Numbered from the stretch's first letter, positions 42,599 to 51,498 are shown. The stretch is 64,000 nucleotides of DNA from Bryobacterales bacterium (GCA_003170295.1 PNAJ01000059.1:89186-153185), one strand, 5' to 3'. Notes: a model not told the origin generated them from the letters alone. Numbers and translations are program-made.

Positions 42599-42779
42599 GC
42601 TTGAACCGGGCGTAAATGTTGCGAATCACGTCTTCTGAGCGGATTTCTCCGCGCGCGGCGCGCTGCATGTCTTCAATGGTAGCTTTCGATACCTTCAGGC
42701 CTTCAAGCTCCTGTTGTGCGATCGCGTTGTCCACGGCCCGCATATTTCGCGCAACCTCCTGCTCGGTAAGGGTAGTCAC
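42576..42779 (-). CDS. VbhA-family antitoxin with altered inhibitory motif
   Basis: 67 residues. The segment AVDNAIAQQELEGLKVSKATIEDMQRAARGEI matches VbhA-type antitoxins that insert an inhibitory helix into the Fic active site. The canonical motif is [S/T]-x-x-x-E-[G/N]; here it reads QQELEG, keeping Glu-Gly but with Gln in place of the Ser/Thr. Inhibition may be weaker or use another contact. It is translated first and overlaps the Fic gene. Confidence 0.8.
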   Translation of the reverse strand: MTTLTEQEVARNMRAVDNAIAQQELEGLKVSKATIEDMQRAARGEIRSEDVIRNIYARFKHVPIFRP

Positions 42780-42797
42780 TACACCTCAATTATACTT

Positions 42798-44348
42798 CTA
42801 CTCCAGAATCATCCTCGCCGCCTTCTCCGCGATCATGAACGTTGGCGCGTTCGTGTTCCCTCGCACGATCTTCGGCATCACCGACGCATCCGCCACTCTA
42901 AGCCCTGGGACCCCGTACACTTGAAGCTTCGCATCGACCACGCTCGAAGCATCTTGCCCCATCTTGCAGGTTCCCACTGGATGATACAGAGTCTCCGCAT
43001 GAGCCCGAATGTACGACGCGGCGTCCTCTTTCTCGAAGACCTCCTGCCCTCGATAAGCATCGAACGCCTTCGACTCCAGCAACTTCCAAACGAGCTTCAG
43101 CCCCTCCGATAGGGGAGCAAGATCCTCTTCATTTGATAGGTAGGAAGGGTCGATCGCTGGAGCTTCGCGCGGATCGGCCGAGCGCAAGTAAATCCGCCCG
43201 ACACTCCTCGGCATCAACAACACCGCGCCCAAACTGAATCCGTGCCCCGGCGGATTCTTCAGCCCATGCTCGACAAAATGGACCGGCGCGAAGTGCAGTT
43301 GCAGATCGCACTCGGCGAGCTCAGCGCACGACTTCCAAAACGCCCCCGCCTCCGCGACATTCGACGTCAGCGGACCCGTCTTTCTCAAAATGTACTTCAG
43401 CACATTCGGAATGCTCTCCGCGTTGCTGAGCGAAACCGGCTTGGTGCACCGATACGACTGCCCGATGTTCAGATGATCCTGCAGATTGCCGCCGACCCCT
43501 TCCAGATCCGCGACCACTGGAATCCCCAGCGCCTCCAGTTCTCTCTGTGGGCCGATCCCCGACAGCAGCAGCAGTTGGGGCGATCCGATCGCACCCGCGC
43601 ACAGAATCACCTCTCGCGCCGCTCGCACCTGTTGCAGGTCGGGCGACTTTTTCATGAAAAACTCGACGCCCGACGCGCGTCCCTCTTCGATCAGCAACCG
43701 CGCCACGTGCACCTGCGTCCACACCGTGAGATTGCCGCGCCGCAGAGCCGGTTTCAGATACGCGTCCGCCGCGCTCATCCGCGCGCCATGTTTTTGCGTG
43801 ACCTGATAGAGGCCTGCTCCCATCTGCGACGAGCCGTTGAAGTCGGGATTCTTCGCGATCCCGGCAGCTTCGCATGCTTCGAGAAACGCCTGTGTCAGCG
43901 GATTCACGCATCGTAAATCGGCGACGTTCAGCGGCCCACCCACGCCATGCTCGGCCGACGCGCCGCGCTCCTGATTCTCCGCTGCTTTGAACAGCGGCAG
44001 TAGATCGTCGAAGCCCCATCCGTCATTCCCCATCTCTCGCCACTCATCGTAATCCGCGCGCGCGCCGCGAGCGTAGATCATCGCGTTCATCGAGCTCGAT
44101 CCGCCCAGCATTTTTCCGCGCGGCCAATACAGCTTCCGCCCTTTCAGATGCTCCTGCGGTTCAGTCGAGAAATTCCAGTCGACTTCGCTTCGAAAAAGTT
44201 TGGAGAATGCAGCGGGAATGTGGATCTCGCGCTTGCGATCCGGGGGCCCGGCTTCGATCAGCAACACGCTCGTGTCGGGCCGCTCCGTTAACCGCGAAGC
44301 CAGCGCGCATCCCGCGCTGCCTGCGCCGATCACGATGTAGTCGTACAA
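42798..44348 (-). CDS. GMC-family FAD-dependent oxidoreductase
   Basis: 516 residues, similar in length to choline dehydrogenase and alcohol dehydrogenases of the family. The FAD-binding start YIVIGAGSAGCALASRLTERP, the GMC signature region GKMLGGSSSMNAMIYARGARADYDEWREMG, the second signature GAIGSPQLLLLSGIGP and the C-terminal active-site His region LYHPVGTCKMG with NTNAPTFMIAEKAARMI are seen. No signal peptide. Oxidises alcohols of unknown identity. Divergent from the PQQ-like propeller gene at 44390. Confidence 0.93.
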   Translation of the reverse strand: MYDYIVIGAGSAGCALASRLTERPDTSVLLIEAGPPDRKREIHIPAAFSKLFRSEVDWNFSTEPQEHLKGRKLYWPRGKMLGGSSSMNAMIYARGARADYDEWREMGNDGWGFDDLLPLFKAAENQERGASAEHGVGGPLNVADLRCVNPLTQAFLEACEAAGIAKNPDFNGSSQMGAGLYQVTQKHGARMSAADAYLKPALRRGNLTVWTQVHVARLLIEEGRASGVEFFMKKSPDLQQVRAAREVILCAGAIGSPQLLLLSGIGPQRELEALGIPVVADLEGVGGNLQDHLNIGQSYRCTKPVSLSNAESIPNVLKYILRKTGPLTSNVAEAGAFWKSCAELAECDLQLHFAPVHFVEHGLKNPPGHGFSLGAVLLMPRSVGRIYLRSADPREAPAIDPSYLSNEEDLAPLSEGLKLVWKLLESKAFDAYRGQEVFEKEDAASYIRAHAETLYHPVGTCKMGQDASSVVDAKLQVYGVPGLRVADASVMPKIVRGNTNAPTFMIAEKAARMILE

Positions 44349-44389
44349 CTCAATGTCCCCGTTCTACAATGTCAGCAGCCGTTACCACG

Positions 44390-45787
44390 ATGCATTATGC
44401 CATAGTTCCATTGTTCTGCCTGGTACTATCCGCCGCCGATTGGCCGCAATTTCGCGGACCAAACGGCGCGGGCGTTGCCGACGATAGCCCTTTGCCGGTG
44501 AAGTTTTCGACGAAAAAGAACGTAGCATGGAAAACCACCGTACCTCCGGGTCATTCTTCGCCCGTGCTCACCGCAACACACATCTTCCTGACCGCGGCCG
44601 AGAACGAAAAACTGCTGACTCTCTGTCTCGACCGCGCCAGCGGCAAAATAATTTGGCGGCGCGAAGCTCCGCGTCCACGTAAGGAGTCGTTTCAACCCAC
44701 CAACAGCCCCGCATCGCCATCGCCTGTAACCGACGGCCAGAACGTCTACGTCTTCTTCGGCGACTTCGGCCTCATCTCCTATTCCGCCGATGGAACGGAG
44801 CGGTGGAAACTTCCGCTCGGGCCTTTCAATAACGGGAACGGCCACGGGTCGTCGCCGATTCTCGCTGGAAAGATGGTCGTTCTGATTTGCGATCAGGATA
44901 CAGATTCCTACCTGCTGGCCGTCGATCAGGTTACCGGCAAAGTTCGCTGGAAGACGCCCCGCCCCGATTCGACGCGAGGCTACGCCACCCCCGCGCTTTA
45001 TCAACCGAAGGATGGTCCCGCCGAGCTGCTCGTTCCCGGAGCGTTTCAAGTGGTCTCTTACTCTCTTTCCACAGGCGAGCGCTTATGGTGGATTCGCGGC
45101 ATGGCTTGGCAGCTTAAATCGGTTCCCCTAATCGACGGCGACGTGATCTACGTCAGCGGCTGGGAAACCGGTGGCGATACCCAGCAGCCGCCCGACGTTC
45201 TTACCTGGCAGGAAGCGCTCGATAAGTACGACTCCAATCATGATGGACGAATTTCGCGCGCGGAAGGGCCGTTTAAAAACGAAGATTCGTTTCGCGACAC
45301 CGATCTCGATGGCAATGGCTTGGTCGACGAGCGCGAATGGAATTTCTATTGCGCCCGTAGAACCGCGCAGAACAACATCGTCGCCATTCGAGCAGGTGGA
45401 AAGGGCGACGTCACCAACACGCACGTACTTTGGCGCTTCCGCAAATCGATTCCCAACGTTCCTTCGCCGCTGCTCTATCGAGACGTCCTGTTCCTGATCA
45501 AGGAAGGCGGCATCTTCACGTCGCTCGATCCAAAAACAGGCGTGGTGTTCAAGCAGGCCAGGCTCACCGATGCGCTGGGCCAATACTGGTCTTCGCCCGT
45601 GGCAGGCGACGGAAAGATTTACGTCTCGAATCAGGAAGGCAAAGTGACGGTGCTGAAAGCCGCCGCGCACTGGGAAATTCTCGCCATCAACGACCTCGAT
45701 GACGAGATCTTCGCCACTCCCGCCATCGATCAAGGGCGCATCTATCTCCGCACGCGTGGAACGCTCTACTGTTTTGCTGGACTATGA
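44390..45787 (+). CDS. Secreted PQQ-like beta-propeller protein with inserted EF-hand pair
   Basis: 465 residues from MHYAIVPLFCLVLSAA, a signal peptide; the track start at 44207 would translate the opposite gene. Repeated propeller blades include ADWPQFRGPNGAGVADD, GKIIWRREAP, VYVFFGDFGLISYSADGTERWKLPL and GRIYLRTRGTLYCF, as in PQQ-binding-like (YncE/BamB-like) proteins. Between blades, near residues 280-315, lie two calcium-loop motifs, DSNHDGRISRAE and DTDLDGNGLVDE. The EF-hand insertion resembles a pattern seen in planctomycete and acidobacterial secreted propellers. No catalytic motif. Confidence 0.85.
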   Translation: MHYAIVPLFCLVLSAADWPQFRGPNGAGVADDSPLPVKFSTKKNVAWKTTVPPGHSSPVLTATHIFLTAAENEKLLTLCLDRASGKIIWRREAPRPRKESFQPTNSPASPSPVTDGQNVYVFFGDFGLISYSADGTERWKLPLGPFNNGNGHGSSPILAGKMVVLICDQDTDSYLLAVDQVTGKVRWKTPRPDSTRGYATPALYQPKDGPAELLVPGAFQVVSYSLSTGERLWWIRGMAWQLKSVPLIDGDVIYVSGWETGGDTQQPPDVLTWQEALDKYDSNHDGRISRAEGPFKNEDSFRDTDLDGNGLVDEREWNFYCARRTAQNNIVAIRAGGKGDVTNTHVLWRFRKSIPNVPSPLLYRDVLFLIKEGGIFTSLDPKTGVVFKQARLTDALGQYWSSPVAGDGKIYVSNQEGKVTVLKAAAHWEILAINDLDDEIFATPAIDQGRIYLRTRGTLYCFAGL

Positions 45788-45794
45788 TTAGGAG

Positions 45795-46793
45795 TTGGTT
45801 GATACAAAACGCGTTCTGCTGATCCTGACCTACCTCGCATCCCTCGGGTGCCTGGTCTGGACGCTCCGCGACGCTAAGCTCGGTGAACTGACCAGCGACC
45901 TCGCCACTATGAACTGGTGGTGGCTGGGCCTCGCCGTTGTCGCCGATATTTCCGTCTATTGTTGGCAGGCGCTGCGCTGGAGGCAGGTGCTGCGTCCCGT
46001 CGAACCGGTCACATTCCGTCAAGCCGTTCGAGCCATTTACGTCGGCCTGTTCGCGAATGAAGTGCTGCCGTTTCGCGCAGGCGAGATTTTGCGCTGTTAT
46101 CTGGTCTCGCGCTGGACCAAACTGCCTTTCTCCGTTGCCATTTCGAGCGCTTTGATCGAGCGCATCTTCGATGGCATCTGGCTCTGCTTATGCTTGATCC
46201 TCACCGTGCGTTTAGTTCGACTTCCGCATCACATGCGCTGGCTGGTCGATGGCGGCTACGCCTTGGGAACCTTCGTATTATCGGGTGCTTTGTTGCTTGC
46301 CCTCGCGGTGTTTTTGCGGCAGAAAACTCGAGCATTACTTTCGGGCGAGGGTTGGCAGCGCCATCTCCGTGTTTTAATTGACGATCTGAATCTCATCGGC
46401 CACTCGCGCTATCTCTACTTCGCGTTTTTGCAGAGCTTGCCGTATCTTTTGTTGCAGGTGATTCCGATTTACGCTGCGATGCAGGCCTACGGATTCGAAT
46501 TGTCGATCGGCGTTGCGTTCGCCCTAATGGTGATTCTGAGATTCGGTAGTGTGGTTCCGCAAGCGCCTGGAAACTTAGGGTTGTTTCAGCTCTTGACGCG
46601 GGAGGCGCTGGAGCGAATTTTCAACGTCGTGCCGGCCGAGGCGGCTCGATTCTCGCTGGTGCTGTGGGGAACCGTCACGATTCCGCTGCTCATTGCCGGT
46701 TTTGTTGCGCTGATGGCTACAGGCTCAAAACTGTTCGAATTGCAGCGCGCGGCGGAGGATCATGCTGGCATAATCGACCATAATCGTCCTTAA
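45795..46793 (+). CDS. Flippase-like / lysylphosphatidylglycerol-synthase-type membrane protein
   Basis: 332 residues, about eight membrane helices. The phrases ALRWRQVLRPVEPVTFRQAVRAIYVGLFANEVLPFRAGEILRCYLVSRW and VVPQAPGNLGLFQLLTREAL match the LPG_synthase_TM/UPF0104 (AglD-type) family, thought to flip lipid-linked compounds. Start TTG at 45795 directly follows AGGAG with no spacer, so the start is uncertain. It begins eight bases after the propeller gene and is probably cotranscribed. Its stop is within a tandem TAAATGTGCCC repeat. Confidence 0.85.
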   Translation: MVDTKRVLLILTYLASLGCLVWTLRDAKLGELTSDLATMNWWWLGLAVVADISVYCWQALRWRQVLRPVEPVTFRQAVRAIYVGLFANEVLPFRAGEILRCYLVSRWTKLPFSVAISSALIERIFDGIWLCLCLILTVRLVRLPHHMRWLVDGGYALGTFVLSGALLLALAVFLRQKTRALLSGEGWQRHLRVLIDDLNLIGHSRYLYFAFLQSLPYLLLQVIPIYAAMQAYGFELSIGVAFALMVILRFGSVVPQAPGNLGLFQLLTREALERIFNVVPAEAARFSLVLWGTVTIPLLIAGFVALMATGSKLFELQRAAEDHAGIIDHNRP

Positions 46794-46840
46794 ATGTGCC
46801 CTAAATGTGCCCTGACGAAGCCTTAAATGACCATAATCCA
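46768..46840. repeat. Short dispersed/tandem motif cluster around ATAATCGACC and TAAATGTGCCC
   Basis: TAAATGTGCCC occurs twice in direct tandem (46791-46801 and 46802-46812). ATAATCGACCATAAT begins the cluster and CCTTAAATGACCATAA ends it; the latter 16-mer also occurs inside the LysE gene at 20541, and ATAATCGACCATTA occurs at 35300. The stop codons of two convergent genes lie within the cluster. Confidence 0.5.
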
Positions 46841-47514
46841 CCGTTATTGAGGACTTGCTGCGCTTCGGGGCTTTTTAGGAATTTCAGGAACCGCCTAGCG
46901 GCCTCGGCTTGCCCACTCGATTTCACCACCGCACCGGTTTGACGGATCGGAGAGTGCCACTCCTCCGGGAGAAGTATCCCTTTGCCAATCAATAACGTCC
47001 AGGAGGTGATCACAGCTTCGACGTTGCCGCTTTCGGCGAATTGCAATGCTTGCCGGACGTTCTCTCCGTACACGATTTTTGGTTCGACTTCTCTCCACAA
47101 TCCGCGCGATTCGAGAGCCTGGCGCGCAGCCACTCCATAAGGCGCATGCTGCGGATTTGGAATTGCTAAATGCGTCACTGTTTTTTTTGTCAGATCCGTT
47201 AGCAAGTTGACGGAACCATTGGGTGACCACAGCCCGATGCGTCCAATTGCGTAGATTGTCGCGTCGGAAACCAGGCCGGCTGCGGCTAGATCTTGGACGT
47301 ACTTCTCATTTGCGGAAAGAAATACGTCGAAGGGCGCGCCGTTTTCGATTTGCTGTTTCAGCGATCCACTGGAGGCGAGTGTGAAACGGATTTTTTCGCT
47401 GTAGGCTCGTTCTAGCTTCGGCGCTAACGGCGCGAGGTCTGATGCGGCAGCGATGAGCAGGTCTTCGGCATGAACGAGGCGGCAACAGAGCAATAGTGCG
47501 GCAACGAATCTCAT
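46801..47514 (-). CDS. modA: Molybdate ABC transporter substrate-binding protein ModA
   Basis: 237 residues with a signal peptide (MRFVAALLLCCRLVHA). Family features are LIAAASDLAPLAPKLERAYSEK, LASSGSLKQQIENGAPFDVFLSANEKYVQDLAAAGL and the C-terminal FLKFLKSPEAQQVLNNGGLW. It captures molybdate (or tungstate) in the periplasm. No modB or modC is nearby; instead it follows a glycosyltransferase whose stop overlaps its ATG (ATGA), so its permease partner must be elsewhere. Confidence 0.9.
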   Translation of the reverse strand: MRFVAALLLCCRLVHAEDLLIAAASDLAPLAPKLERAYSEKIRFTLASSGSLKQQIENGAPFDVFLSANEKYVQDLAAAGLVSDATIYAIGRIGLWSPNGSVNLLTDLTKKTVTHLAIPNPQHAPYGVAARQALESRGLWREVEPKIVYGENVRQALQFAESGNVEAVITSWTLLIGKGILLPEEWHSPIRQTGAVVKSSGQAEAARRFLKFLKSPEAQQVLNNGGLWSFKASSGHI

Positions 47515-48518
47515 CTCATTTCATCGTATACCGTCCAGGTTTTTTCGACCGCCGCTTCCCAGGTAAATTTTTTCACGTGCTCCAGACCTCGGCGGGCGAG
47601 ATCGGCGCGCAGAGCATCGTCGGCGGCTAAGTGAAGGAGCGCGTCACCGATATTCAGAGGGTCGACTAGGAGGGCGGCGTCGCCGGCGACTTCGGGCATC
47701 GCAGAGCAGTTGGAGGTAATCACCGGAACTCCGTGCGCCATCGCATCCAGGATCGGCATTCCGAAGCCTTCATCGAGCGACGGGAATGCGAAGATGCTCG
47801 CCGAGTTGTAGAGCGAGTCGAGCTGCGCGGACGAAACATAGCCGAGAACATCGATGCGAGCACGCGCGGAGCTTTCTTCTACGGCTCGTAATTCTTCCGT
47901 CGCGCCGAATCCGTCGGGAGCGCCGGCGAGCGAGAGCCGCCAAGAATCCGGGAGCTTCTCGAAGGCCTTTACTAGTCGCGCGATATTCTTGCGTCGCTGG
48001 ATGGCGCCTACTGACAGGACGACCTGTTGTCTACCGCTTCCTGTGGCCGCGGGAAAATGGACGCCGTGATGTATTACGCGGGTTCGCGAGGGTTCGACAT
48101 TGAGCAACTGGTGCACTTGCGATGCGGTGAAGCTCGATACGGCGATGATCAGATCGCTGCGCGCCGCGGCGTCACGGGCTTGCGCGGTGAAGCGGGCGCG
48201 GAATTCAGGTGAGGAGTAATCGCCGGTCATCACGAAGAGGTCGTGGAAGGTGGAGATGGTGCGGCTCGCCTTCTTGTCGATTCGTTGATTGAGGGCGTGG
48301 AAGAGATCGGCGGATGGAGCGCCCAGCAGCGCTCGGCGGGTGGCGTTTTGGGGAAGAGTGTCGTTGAACGATCGCAGGAAACGATGAGGGCGATAGCAGA
48401 ATTGGAATTTTTCCTCGGGATGGGCTTGGGCGAGTCCAAACAGCATCTCTCGCGAATACACTCCTACGCCCGATAGGTTTTTTCCCAGACTGTAAGTCGC
48501 GTCGAGAGCGATCGTCAC
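47511..48518 (-). CDS. Glycosyltransferase, GT4-type (GT-B fold)
   Basis: 335 residues, cytoplasmic. The N-terminal TIALDATYSLGKNLSGVGVYSREMLFGLA and C-terminal RKNIARLVKAFEKLPDSWRLSLAGAPDGFG, IFAFPSLDEGFGMPILDAMAHGVPVITSNCSAMPEVAGDAALLVDP are typical for GT4, including the nucleotide-sugar-binding E-x7-E (EGFGMPIL...). Used in polysaccharide or glycoconjugate synthesis. It overlaps modA by four bases. Confidence 0.92.
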   Translation of the reverse strand: MTIALDATYSLGKNLSGVGVYSREMLFGLAQAHPEEKFQFCYRPHRFLRSFNDTLPQNATRRALLGAPSADLFHALNQRIDKKASRTISTFHDLFVMTGDYSSPEFRARFTAQARDAAARSDLIIAVSSFTASQVHQLLNVEPSRTRVIHHGVHFPAATGSGRQQVVLSVGAIQRRKNIARLVKAFEKLPDSWRLSLAGAPDGFGATEELRAVEESSARARIDVLGYVSSAQLDSLYNSASIFAFPSLDEGFGMPILDAMAHGVPVITSNCSAMPEVAGDAALLVDPLNIGDALLHLAADDALRADLARRGLEHVKKFTWEAAVEKTWTVYDEMR

Positions 48519-48554
48519 TCGCTGCTATTGTAGTGGGTCGAGTGGCCCACAAGA

Positions 48555-48652
48555 GCGCCGATTGCCAATCGGCGCGCAGGATAGCTTGCAACACAGAGCG
48601 GATCCAGGGGGACCCGCGCGGACCGGGGGGTCCGCCCCACCCGGACGGGGAA
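48555..48652. repeat. Repeat cluster: perfect palindrome plus family-B element
   Basis: GCGCCGATTGCCAATCGGCGC at 48555-48575 is a perfect 21-base palindrome. Family B follows at 48598-48652 (GGATCCAGGGGGACCCGC and GCGGACCGGGGGGTCCGCCCCACCCGGACGGGG). Both sit in a 174-base gap before the GT4 gene's neighbour. Confidence 0.7.
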
Positions 48653-48692
48653 ATTAGTATTTCAGCTGCACTGGCATGTTGCAGAGATTAGT

Positions 48693-49568
48693 TTACGTTC
48701 GCATGGCTAGGGCGGTGGGGGCTAGATCGGCGGTGGCCTGATCGAGCAGAGCATCGAGCGTTGCCGGATGGTCCGCTGAGAAGATGGCTGCTCCGACCAA
48801 AATGCGATGTTGGAGCAAGGCGGCGTGAATACGCGCCCAGGCTACCTCCACCGATTCGACCTCGGTATCGAAGATGGAGATCCCGAAGCGCGTGGATTCG
48901 ATACGGGCGAGAATATCCGCAGGTGCGGCGAGACTGCGCAAGTGGTCCGCTGCCTCGACCAGTGCCAGATCCCGCCGCTGTTCTTCATAGGCAGTCACGA
49001 TATCGCCTAAATTCTTCGGTTCGGCGACCATCACCATTAAGCGGCGCCCTAATCTCTCGGCAAGTTTGCGGTCACGGTTTGCGCAGGCGAGAAATCCTCC
49101 GCGATTGAGCAGACCGGTGAGGGTGTCATAAGTGGAGGCGGCGCGCAAAGCGGTGAGCGTGCGATGCCGCTCGATCGCATTTCGCATGGCGTGCGCGAGC
49201 GGCCCGCAATCGACCTGCTTCTTCACTAGAAAATCCTGCGCACCATCTCGCACCAGCCGGAGCCCGAGCGATTCCTCGGTGGAGGCGACGAGCAGGATCA
49301 TCGGGACGTCCGGTGCGGCAGTTTGTGCCCGGCGGAAGGTGTCAATACCCTGGCAGCCGCGCCCCTGGCTATCCGGCAGATCGAGATCGAGCAAGACGAT
49401 ATTGACCGGTTCATTGGAAAGGATCGCCGAGGCCTCATCCCACGAGCCCGCGTGCAGGATCTCAATATTCACCCAGTTGTTCCAGTAACGGCCTTCCCCG
49501 ATCTCCATCAGGACATCTCGCAGAAAGAGAACGTCTTCCGGTTCAGATTCGATCAACAGTACGCGCAT
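48693..49568 (-). CDS. Receiver domain plus degenerate GGDEF protein
   Basis: 291 residues. The receiver is complete (MRVLLIESEPEDVLFLRDVL, phospho-Asp in VNIVLLDLDLPDSQGRG, Lys in DFLVKKQVD). The C-terminal part has the GGDEF-domain start TYDTLTGLLNRGGFL and fold (RLMVMVAEPKNLGDIVTAYEEQRRDLALVEAADHLRSL) but no GGDEF signature, so it is not an active diguanylate cyclase. It could bind nucleotide or be a pure signalling module. The sigma-54 activator gene lies 61 bases upstream on the same strand. Confidence 0.8.
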   Translation of the reverse strand: MRVLLIESEPEDVLFLRDVLMEIGEGRYWNNWVNIEILHAGSWDEASAILSNEPVNIVLLDLDLPDSQGRGCQGIDTFRRAQTAAPDVPMILLVASTEESLGLRLVRDGAQDFLVKKQVDCGPLAHAMRNAIERHRTLTALRAASTYDTLTGLLNRGGFLACANRDRKLAERLGRRLMVMVAEPKNLGDIVTAYEEQRRDLALVEAADHLRSLAAPADILARIESTRFGISIFDTEVESVEVAWARIHAALLQHRILVGAAIFSADHPATLDALLDQATADLAPTALAMRT

Positions 49569-49629
49569 AACAAGAAGGGGCCAGGCGCCAGCAAAGACAT
49601 AGTGTGACGAGGCGGACGATTTTCTCCTG

Positions 49630-50739
49630 TTATCCCGCTAGTTGATATTCCTTCAGTTTTCGGTAGAGGGTGGTGCGGCCGATGCCGAGGAGATGGGCGG
49701 CGACCGCTCGATCGCCCTTGGTGTAATCGAGCGCATTCATAATCGCGCGACGCTCCAATTCCATCAAGGGGATGATGGGGGCGTTTTGGGCTAGAGCCGG
49801 AAGGAAGGGACCCTCAGTTTGAGAAACCAGCACCGGCGTCAGTCCCGGAGTGGCTTCTCTCGCACCCTGCCAAGCAGTTGCCGAGGCGGTGAGGTACTGC
49901 GTTTTCTTCTGCAACAAATGGTTCTGGAGGTTGGAAGGAAGGTCGGCGGCATGGAGCAGCGGCCCCGAGTTGATCGCTACCATGTGCTGGATGCAGTTTT
50001 CGAGTTCCCGCACGTTCCCCGGCCAGTCGTATGAGAGCATCACTTCCAGGGCTTCCGCGGTGACCGTGTAATTTCCGCCGACGCGCGTGAGAAAGTGGGC
50101 GATGAGTTCCGGAATATCCTCTTTACGCTCCCGCAGAGGCGCAAGACGAATATTGATCACATTGAGACGAAAGAACAAATCCCGGCGGAAGGTCCCTTTC
50201 TCGACTTCCTTCGCCAGGTCGCGATTGGTAGCGGCGATGATGCGAAAATCCGAGCGCCGCGTGCTGAGCGATCCGACGGGGCGAAATTCCTTTTCCTGCA
50301 ACACCCTGAGGAGCTTTGCCTGGAGGTCGAGAGGGAGCTCGCCGATTTCATCGAAAAAAGCGGTACCGCCATTGGCAGACTCAATCAAGCCGATTTTTGT
50401 CGACGCCGCGCCCGTGAACGCACCCTTGACATGGCCGAACAGTTCGCTTTCCATGAGCGGGCCCACCATCGAAGAGCAATCGATGACCACAAACGGGCCC
50501 TGCGGGTTAATATTATGGATCATACGGGAGACTACTTCTTTTCCCGTTCCGGTCTCGCCCAGGAGCAGCGCAGGCCACCGGCAACGACCCAGTTTCTCAA
50601 TCATCCTTAATACTTGCCGCGCGCGCGGGGATTGGCCTACGAGCACATGTCTGGTTTCTTCTTGGTGCGGAAGCATTCTTGTCCCGATCCCGATATTTGT
50701 CACAAAGTCGGCGCCTTCTAAGTAGAGTGTGTTGGCCAA
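49630..50739 (-). CDS. Sigma-54-dependent transcriptional activator (no receiver domain)
   Basis: 369 residues. AAA+ core with GETGTGKEVVSRMIH (Walker A), GAFTGA, GTAFFDEIGELPLDLQAKLLRVLQEKEF and RRDLFFRLNVINI. A Fis-type helix-turn-helix ends it (KGDRAVAAHLLGIGRTTLYRKLKEYQL). The N-terminal 35 residues are too short for a sensory domain, so activity would be controlled by amount or a partner. Followed by the receiver/GGDEF-like gene. Confidence 0.92.
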   Translation of the reverse strand: MANTLYLEGADFVTNIGIGTRMLPHQEETRHVLVGQSPRARQVLRMIEKLGRCRWPALLLGETGTGKEVVSRMIHNINPQGPFVVIDCSSMVGPLMESELFGHVKGAFTGAASTKIGLIESANGGTAFFDEIGELPLDLQAKLLRVLQEKEFRPVGSLSTRRSDFRIIAATNRDLAKEVEKGTFRRDLFFRLNVINIRLAPLRERKEDIPELIAHFLTRVGGNYTVTAEALEVMLSYDWPGNVRELENCIQHMVAINSGPLLHAADLPSNLQNHLLQKKTQYLTASATAWQGAREATPGLTPVLVSQTEGPFLPALAQNAPIIPLMELERRAIMNALDYTKGDRAVAAHLLGIGRTTLYRKLKEYQLAG

Positions 50740-50888
50740 ACATAAACTCTACGGTCGTTTTGAAACTTCCTCAAGTCCCCCTAAGGAGATAGGGGGTAGG
50801 TCGCTTGCGGGTGTGGACTACACCCAAATGGGGGTAGTGCGCCTTTTTATCCTTATATAAGAGGAGGAGCCAGAAGCCAGTAGCCAAA

Positions 50889-51293
50889 TCAGGGGCCGGG
50901 GTTTCTGATGACCCTTATTCGCACGCGCACGATGCCCGATCCGACCATGTCGATTTCACGCGCGGCGGCGAGCGAGAGGTCGATGATTCTTCCGGTGACG
51001 AATGGTCCACGATCGGTGATGCGCACATCGACATGTTTATTGTTGACGAGGTTGGTGACCTCGACCCAGGTATCGAACGGAAGCGTGCGATGCGCGGCGG
51101 TCAATTTCGCCATGTCGTAAATCTCTCCATTGGCCGAGCGTCGTCCGTTGTAAGGGACTCCGTACCAACTCGCGATTCCAGTTTCGGTTTCACCGACACG
51201 CGCCGGTTTGACGGGCGAGGGAACATGCGCGGAAGTTTTTCTTGCGCAGCCGGTGAGGATCGAGAGAGCGACAGCGAGCGCGAATGCGAACAT
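50889..51293 (-). CDS. rlpA: RlpA-like double-psi beta-barrel lipoprotein
   Basis: Start set at MFAFALAVALSILTGC, a lipoprotein signal with lipobox LTGC; the track's earlier ATG at 51344 is possible. The 134-residue product has the RlpA core GIASWYGVPYNGRRSANGEIYDMAKLTAAHRTLPFDTWVEVTNLVNNKHVDVRITDRGPF with the catalytic Asp in DRGPF. RlpA is a septal lytic transglycosylase for peptidoglycan lacking stem peptides. No SPOR domain is present, so septal targeting may differ. Confidence 0.88.
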   Translation of the reverse strand: MFAFALAVALSILTGCARKTSAHVPSPVKPARVGETETGIASWYGVPYNGRRSANGEIYDMAKLTAAHRTLPFDTWVEVTNLVNNKHVDVRITDRGPFVTGRIIDLSLAAAREIDMVGSGIVRVRIRVIRNPGP

Positions 51294-51438
51294 CGCCGTG
51301 CTTCGCGAACCTCTGGAACCCGCATGAATAGGCGTCCAAAACACTAAAACAATTTTACTCGATTACGTTTTTTTGTTTTCGGAGCGTTTTCGACGAGAGA
51401 TCGGCCGCGATGGCGCGCGGCACGGGTGCATTTTTTTC

Positions 51439-51467
51439 TTGACATTAATCTGAAAGAACCTTATAAA
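51439..51467 (+). promoter_or_regulatory. Near-consensus sigma-70 promoter
   Basis: TTGACA at 51439-51444, a 17-base spacer and TATAAA at 51462-51467. This is close to the ideal housekeeping promoter, preceded by a T-rich tract. Transcription would start near 51474 and cover the 21-codon ORF before the terminator at 51621. Confidence 0.75.
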
Positions 51468-51478
51468 GGGGACACAAC

Positions 51479-51498
51479 CGCGTTCTTTCGGGAGCGCG
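51479..51498 (+). other. Leader hairpin of the micro-gene transcript
   Basis: CGCGTTC-TTTCGG-GAGCGCG forms a seven-pair stem (one G-U) with a six-base loop in the presumed 5' leader. An ATG TAA start-stop occurs downstream at 51507, before the AAGGGAG ribosome-binding site. Confidence 0.5.
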
